DNA from: Gremmenia infestans
Lineage: Eukaryota > Ascomycota > Leotiomycetes > Helotiales > Hamatocanthoscyphaceae
Reading direction: 5' to 3'
NCBI GenBank assembly: GCA_032629725.1
Contig: JAFEVB010000015.1
Span: 372,001 to 436,000 of the forward strand
DNA: 64,000 nt
Position 1 is the first letter of the stretch. Each line of letters starts with the position of its first letter. Below the pieces are notes generated by a model. That model was not told where the DNA came from, searched no databases, and saw only the letters and a program-made list of their open reading frames with translations. A program made the position numbers and the translations under genes. Below, piece by piece: positions 57,963-64,000 of the stretch.

Positions 57963-58694
57963 GTCGAGATAAGATATCGTTGTCAAATATCAAAAGCGCT
58001 TTAGGTCAAGGTTTCCGAGTCTCTCTCTTTCGTGGTGAGTGAACTGAAGCGTACCGTACTAGTATAGGTGGCCCGTAAGAAACTGTTGCCTGGTAGAGAA
58101 TATGATGCACATACTAGGAGGCTCAGCTCAGCTCGGATCAACTCCACTGGTCCCATTTCGCATTTGCTATGATCCTCTTACTCTACTAATAAAGTTGTAA
58201 TCTTTATTTCTTACGCAGAGCGGAGTCCTGTCAAGGTCGGGCATTTACCTACCGGTACAGTAGCAATGCATCCTCAGCTCGAAGCCCTGTAGGATCTCTC
58301 AAATTCCGAAAAAATCGAAAATTATAAAGGTGAAAGAAGGGAGGGGGCATATAACGGAGACATATAATAAGCATGCCTAGGCCAAAATATCCAGAATTCA
58401 AAGTCGGCCGAGATGTCATGAGATCTTATGAGATGAGTTGAGGTTGGAAAATCCGATGTAAATATAAATTATGCCTGATAGTTTAGGCTGCAAGAATGTC
58501 CAACCAGCAGCAGTTCTAGCTCGAATTACTTCCAGGTTATGCTATAAGGGTACCTGACCTTAGCCCTGCCTTAATTATAGCTATAATATATTCCTTTCCA
58601 GCTCCGTGCCTTTCCTCGCCCTAGTTACCTTCCAGTCCATTACGACTACCAATACTTGCATTTCCCAGGATTGAATCTCTTATTGACCCCCAAG
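57963..58694. other. Intergenic between unknown gene and RNase gene
   Basis: Promoter of the gene on the left and 3' flank of the RNase gene on the right. No other gene is seen. Confidence 0.45.
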
Positions 58695-61102
58695 CTAAGT
58701 ACAATCCAAGAAACTATTCTTAGGGATGAGACCCGACGCGCTTGCCGGACTCTGGTCATGCCTCATGGTCCCACACCACGTAGGCGTCTGCGTGCTAGGG
58801 TCCCAAAGCAAAGTGACCCTATCCGAGCCTGCATGGACATTGTTATTCATCCCTTGATATACTGTGTTTGCCGCGAGGATGGGAAATTCCCAGATCTGTT
58901 GGCCTGAGGGTATCGAAGCGCATGCAGAGTTCAGGGGCAGTCCTTCTCGATTACCGAAATCGTGGGGATATTTTGTGTTTTTGCCTGTTTTGATATATAT
59001 TGATTAGTATGGAAGATTGACCGTTTTCGGATTCTTTAAGTAGAGAAACGAAACATCTCTTTTGTGACATGAATGGTGAAAGACTAGAGCAAGGAGAGGA
59101 GAGGATAGGATAGCAGACATACCAGCTGTTTGGATAGACTTCAATTTAGGGTCGCCTGCAGAGATTGGCATGGTCCCACTCAGAAGATACTGGGCAGCTT
59201 GGTTCACAGCGTCTACGACCTCTTCTCTCGAGTATGTAAGAGTAGGAGTAGGAGCAGCCCCAGACACGGACACAGCTATTCCAAGATTAGCTAGATGATA
59301 GAAGTGTGTGCGAAATGCGGTTGGAGTGTAACATACAAGGGCAGACAGCTGACGTTGGAATAGCCGCCTCATTGGCGATCGCCGCAACCGTGCCTGTGGC
59401 TGTTGGGGCATATTTGGATACCCCCACAGTGCATGTTGGGACCCGGACTTCTATCAATTGAGGACGGGATCCACGCCATATCCATCGTTTTTCCACACTG
59501 CATGCTCCTGAGTCGTCAGTCGTAGCTGTCACGAGTGCATCTGAAGCAGCTGAACATCATTGTTAGTATTCAATAACGATAGTGGTATAAGAGGACAAAA
59601 CGTACCAGCAGCTTCAGCAATAGCACTCGAAACTAATGCAGCAGCTTCCGCTGTAGCTGCAACCTCAGTCGCAGCTGTAGCGAGTGGTCCAGTCAAAGCT
59701 AAGATAAGAGCAAGCAGTGCCCTGTCATCAGTCTGCGATTTAACATCGTCCACGGCTGATGAGGTTACAAGTCAGTAATGCGGTCTAGTATTTCTGGTAC
59801 ACTGATAGCAAGGCAGAGCCGTTGGGTAGATGTCTTTGTTCAATGAGACATTTATACCAAGGATCTCAAGCTCAACTTTACTTTGAAGGGTTCGGATAGA
59901 AGACATACACTGGAGGGCTGCTTGAATAGCAGACTGAGCAGCTGAGGCTGCTGCAGTATTGGTGGGGTCTTTCACCCAGGATGACACGGCGGCAGAAGCG
60001 GCGGCGACTTGAGATGTCGCCGAGGACAGAGCTGCCGTAGGGATCGTACCAGTAATGATTGCGACAGCAGTGGTACCCGTTTGACTTGTTGTTGTAACGC
60101 TACGTAAGTTCGAGCTTGTGATTTTTGTAAGACTTGAAGTCTGGGTAACAAAAGATGACCCGCTTGAAGATGACCCGCGTGATAATGAAGTACTTGTCAG
60201 ACTAACAAAGCTCGACGAGGTTAATACACGACTTGATGACCCTTTAGAGGAGGTAAACGACGAGCCGGATGATGAAGCTGATGAGGTTTGATGACTACTT
60301 GAAGTCTTGGTAGCAAACGATGACCCACTTTTCAAAGGAACAGAGCTCGAAGAGGTAGATGTACGAATAGATGATGCCGTAGAAGAAGCTAACGATGAGC
60401 TAAATGAAGAAGCTGACGATGAATGACGGCTACTTGACGTTTGTGATGTCCGTATCGATACAGATGAAAATGTCGAAGTTGACTGTTGACTTGATGATGC
60501 AGAAGACGATGTAGTTGAAACAGATGATATCAAAACAGTTGTGGGCGCTATTACACTCGTTGTGGTTTGCACGACCGGAGGCAGCGGCGTCGAAGAAACA
60601 ACAGGCGCACTGCCAACGGCATTCTCATCGATGCAGCCAGAACCTGTGCAATACGTTTGTATGACTGCACAAGCATCAGACGTACTCCCAATAGTCACGG
60701 AGCCGCACTCTCCTTGGCCTCCGCAGCTGGAAACTATGCTATTGAGACTTGGATATGTCAGTACAACCTCATGATATATACAATTCAACTGCAAGCAAGC
60801 ATCAAAACCTACTATCCCGTGAAGTCTGCTCCTGATATCCCTGAGCCATAATTGTTACATTTGTATGACAATGAACATCCCGCGCCATTGAACTGAGATG
60901 TATAGGTGGTTTGCTGGCTGTAGATTTGAGTACTGCTAATCCTTGCCAGCGCTGCCGCGCATAGATCACTTCCCCCAGCTCCCACAGGCTTTAGCTTAGG
61001 GCAGGTGATTGTGGAGCTAAAACATGAAGGTGATTGAGCATTGCAGTCGGCAATGTAGGATAATGAAAGTAAGAACAATGAAACAAATGTAGCGACTGTC
61101 AT
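58695..61102 (-). CDS. Secreted Ser/Thr-rich protein with C-terminal T1/N1-type ribonuclease domain
   Basis: Six exons (61102..60813, 60747..59909, 59755..59606, 59549..59337, 59275..59123, 58984..58695) give 644 aa, all phases consistent. Residues 1-23 are a signal peptide (TVATFVSLFLLSLSYIA). Residues 24-145 form a Cys-rich head (about ten Cys, with SSCGGQGECGSVTI). About 150-335 is a Ser/Thr stalk, probably O-glycosylated; about 335-430 is Ala-rich. Residues 510-644 match the guanyl-specific ribonuclease T1/N1 fold: a helix YSREEVVDAVNQAAQYLL, then YPHDFGNREG with His556, IWEFPIL with Glu581, GSDRVTLLW with Arg604, MRHDQSPAS with His624, and a closing FLDCT. These correspond to His40, Glu58, Arg77 and His92 of RNase T1. 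Such enzymes cut RNA after G. Usual members are about 130 aa, so the head and stalk are unusual. A start at 61153 would add 17 residues. Confidence 0.8.
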
Positions 61103-61485
61103 GACTGCGTTGCGTAAATGAGTGAGTGGAGGCAGAAATATGCCAGTGGACAAAATATACTTGGTAAGAGATGGACGAAGTAGAGAGTAAGGAACGAGAG
61201 AAAGGGTAAGGCTATCGTACTAAAGTGTAGTAGACACACTTGCAGACGGAAAGGCGGACCGTTAGAATTTGAGGCTCAAGGCCTAGGATTAGCTGTCAAG
61301 GATGTAATATAGCAGAATATGCTCAAAGCTGACAGCCGTCCTTCAGTTGTCGAAAAGGGGAAATTAACATAGCTAAACTGTCTCTTTCCCACAGGGCTGA
61401 GAACAGAAAAGGCTCGTGTTACTTCATTCTTTTCATGCTGAAGGCGTGTAGAGAGCCCGAAATCTGGGGAAGAGCCCTATCCTTG

Positions 61486-62001
61486 TCAAATGTGAGCTAT
61501 GATAGGCGGTGGCTGTTTCGAATGTTCTCCTATTTTTGTAAGCGAGCGAATAAAGAATTGACCTATGCAGGGCCAAACGATCCTCCTCGGGAGCCCTTGC
61601 TGTTGGGGGCTGAATAATTTCGGAGGCCTGTCCTTTTCGTCCTTCTCGAAGGACACTTGCAGTCTAAGGCTGAAGTTCCACGCTAGATCTATTCCCCTAG
61701 TAAGAAAGCATTGGCATTGCAATTTAACTAGAGGTTCAACATCCCCCTCATCCACCAATAACGTGTTAGGATATTTTTGATCTCGCGCCTGCTTTTCAGA
61801 GATGAGGCCAAGATATTCCTTCGGATCCACCGATAAAGTATTCTTGGCCCGCGTTTGCAAGGTCTTGCCTGCATGCGGCATGCATGCGTCGTATATCTCG
61901 GGTCTAAATAATAAAGTTGATTCCAAAATAGGAGTTGCAGCTCACCGAAGACTCTGAAGCAAATGAGAGCGAAAGCACCGGGAATAAAATGAGAGCCGCA
62001 T
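61486..62001 (-). CDS. Tentative small protein, 2 exons
   Basis: A start at 62001 (MRLSFYSRCFRSHLLQSL), a 42-nt GT-AG intron (61904-61945) and an open frame to 61486 join in phase, giving about 160 aa (DPKEYLGLISEKQARDQKYP). The intron is short and its branch site weak, a plus-strand frame overlaps, and no family is recognised. It may be chance. Confidence 0.25.
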
Positions 62002-62877
62002 GGTCAAGATGCTGTACAGGGCTTTGCTGCGTCAGAAGGCATCTTCATTTTCGAACGCATCACCCACATATTTCCCTTCTATCGTGTATTGTTGGGAAAC
62101 AGAAGGATGATATGTGGGGTCCTCGGGTTGATTGCTTCTCCATTTCAAAACTAGAACAATCAGTTCATACTTCAACTCCAAGGGAATAATAACTCTGACA
62201 CATTCTGGAGAAACCCCAAAGTACAGAAAAATGGCTTTCGTGAGTACGTTGCCGCCAGAAACATTAGAATGAAATGTCTATTTCTACTTCGAGTACAAGT
62301 AACTCCTAGACTTGAATACTAAGCCGAATCAAGTTGGAAAGGAAATGCAACGCGCCATTACTTAGCTCCGGGGAAGATGAGCCGAATTTGCTAAGAGATG
62401 AGAAGTGGACAAAATCCACTGAAATAAAGGCACTTCCTTTATTTAGACATCAGAAGAAAGCGCTTACAAGAAGTGCAGATACGATAACAGCAAAGGAAAA
62501 TGCCAGGAGATATTCAATGCTGTAGCAACCATAGCGTACTACAGTATAATCAACTCCTTCTGCATCACAAACACCGCATGTGAATATTGAGCCTTCGTTT
62601 GTTCAGCTAACCGCCCACCAGCATATTTTTGCTCTTTTCGTTGGCTTTTGCACTTCATCATAGGCTAAGAAGAGTAACGAAATAGCTGGATTATCAGCTG
62701 TCATGTCAACCCTCAAGCTATGCTCATGATTGAAAATTATATTGCAGCTTGCGAAAATACCCACCAGCATCCCATAAGGTTATGTTGTGCTTTGCTCGGA
62801 GGTCTGGGACGATTATAAGGAAAGAGCAAGGTCTAGCTCGGTTCAAACGAGAAGAGATGAGATAAGATTGCAAGGAA

Positions 62878-63174
62878 CTATTTTGAAACAAGGCATGAAA
62901 TCATTTGAGTGAATGAAAAGGGATCTTGACAGCAAAAATCAAGTATGCGACGATATATTGGAAAGACTGTTCCTCTTACTATGTGCCATGTTGGAGTCGA
63001 TCTCGTCGCTATCTGTGATTGAGACGTTTGCAAAGTTTTGAGCAATAGCGTTGCTACGGGCTTGATCAAATTGCTGACCCCCGTTATGATGGTGTTTCGA
63101 AGCGATTTGCTGTCGAATGCGAGATTATTTTCTGACTTGCCATGAGTACATGAGAGGATTTTGTTTTTGTTCAT
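62878..63174 (-). CDS. Tentative 98-aa protein
   Basis: An open frame (MNKNKILSCTHGKSENNLAF) whose first 60 bases lie in the repeat also found at 10081-10145. There the matching sequence reads MNRFLSQQVRSNLALDSL but soon stops, so the open frame may be an accident of a duplicated leader. No motif is seen. Confidence 0.25.
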   Translation of the reverse strand: MNKNKILSCTHGKSENNLAFDSKSLRNTIITGVSNLIKPVATLLLKTLQTSQSQIATRSTPTWHIVRGTVFPIYRRILDFCCQDPFSFTQMISCLVSK

Positions 63175-63188
63175 TCAATTTTACGCTA
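63109..63188. repeat. Dispersed repeat, copy 2
   Basis: Shares 'gctgtcga.tgcgagatta', 'ctgacttgc', 'gagagga' and 'tgttcattcaattt.acgcta' with 10081-10145, in the same order, with a small insertion between the blocks. Confidence 0.6.
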
Positions 63189-64000
63189 GCCCTAGTCCGC
63201 TCTTAACAACTTTACCTTACCCCCGGCGGTCGGTGTCTTCTTGACCGTCTCGAACTCCAATAGTCTTAAATAGTGACCTGAGAAGTTGACTCAAATCACC
63301 TTGCACAATTCCATGCCCCCCACGTATATATAAATAGAAATTTGCTTAGTCTAACAGAGTTAGTAAGCCTGCTAGTTCTGGAAAGTGTTTGTCTGCAAGA
63401 GATTAACTAATGTGACAGCAGCTGAGTGTTATACTCCTCTGGCACCATATTCTACCTTACTTCAAATAGAAATCCATTTATCCACTTCTACTACCCATGC
63501 TTACACCGTTAGTAAGCACGAGCAGCGCCAACACAAGTAGTATAAAAGCTTCATTCTCGACTTTGAGCAAATGACCACGATACAGACATACTCGCCAAGA
63601 AGCCTTAAAGAAAACAGATCCGAAGTCAGAAGCAAGCTCTTATATACATGCATAAATGCTTTCCCACCGACAATCGATTAGCAGAGCTTCAACATTAAAA
63701 AGGGCAGTCCCCTCATTCATTCATTCATTCACTCATCCACTAAGAATGAAAGAAATCGACCGAACAGAACAAGTTGACAACAGAAGCCCCATAGACAGCA
63801 CGTACCACCTATTCCTGACACCTCGATGCATGTCCACCCGCCGGTGAAAATGATGCATCCTATGTCGCGCTGACTCTCAAATCAACTACTCTGCAGCGAT
63901 AAATCAAATCAGATCATCTTTCCCACGCACAGAAATTTTCGACTCTCTCTGATGCATAAACTTTGGAAAACCATCATTCGTCAAGAAACAACAGAACCGA

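Larger units (their letters stand above)
61103..64000. other. Gene-poor right end
   Basis: Presumed promoter of the RNase gene, then about 2.8 kb with only weak candidates (see 61486-62001 and 62878-63174). It carries copy 2 of the dispersed repeat (63109-63188) and a CATT run at about 63713-63731. Confidence 0.4.

Noticed and set aside
58656..58907. Plus-strand open frame of 83 codons
   Set aside because: It is antisense to the last exon of the RNase gene, which keeps its frame and catalytic motifs.
1..64000. tRNA, rRNA, CRISPR array or bacterial operon signals
   Set aside because: No cloverleaf or B-box-like sequence in a proper setting was found by eye, and no regular spaced repeats; the genes are spliced and eukaryotic.

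Overview
The window is nuclear DNA of a filamentous ascomycete (Pezizomycotina). Nearly every gene is split by short GT-AG introns (42-153 nt) with fungal branch sites of the CTAAC/CTGAC type. The conserved proteins (NIPA transporter, Nnf1, Ymr1-type phosphatase, Zn2Cys6 factor) look fungal. A Leotiomycetes/Helotiales-like source is my impression only. Gene models were spliced by eye; reading phase was checked across every junction and total coding lengths are divisible by three except where a break is stated.

Layout. 1-5.3 kb: gene-poor, with one frame-broken coding relic (about 2.06-2.6 kb) and a decayed tandem repeat of about 290 bp. 5.3-15.7 kb: accessory segment with six small minus-strand genes of unknown function (coiled-coil protein, three short spliced proteins, a 135-aa protein, a CCHC zinc-knuckle protein), separated by duplicated or repeated DNA, including a perfect 22-bp hairpin. 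17.6-21.3 kb: plus-strand cytochrome b561-type membrane protein with a long basic tail, then kinetochore subunit Nnf1. 22.8-24.3 kb: broken minus-strand gene with two TAA codons of the kind made by repeat-induced point mutation (RIP). 24.3-31.4 kb: AT-rich, transposon-like land with palindromic elements and one intact Zn2Cys6 regulator.

31.4-54.3 kb is a dense housekeeping block: APC4, delta-COP (RET2), a large acidic nuclear-type protein, a NIPA magnesium transporter, RPS3, a myotubularin-type phosphatase (YMR1), phenylalanyl-tRNA synthetase beta (FRS1), the PP2A scaffold subunit (TPD3) and an EFM4-type lysine methyltransferase. They serve unrelated core processes, and several pairs share divergent promoters (RPS3/YMR1, FRS1/TPD3).

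54.9-61.1 kb: a small conserved gene with a one-base frame break, a DUF7770-like gene, a conserved fungal gene of unknown role, and the most striking locus of the window: a six-exon secreted protein of 644 aa made of a Cys-rich head, a long Ser/Thr-rich stalk and a C-terminal guanyl-specific (T1/N1-type) ribonuclease domain with its catalytic His-Glu-Arg-His set in order. 61.1-64 kb holds only weak candidates plus a second copy of a segment also found at 10.1 kb.
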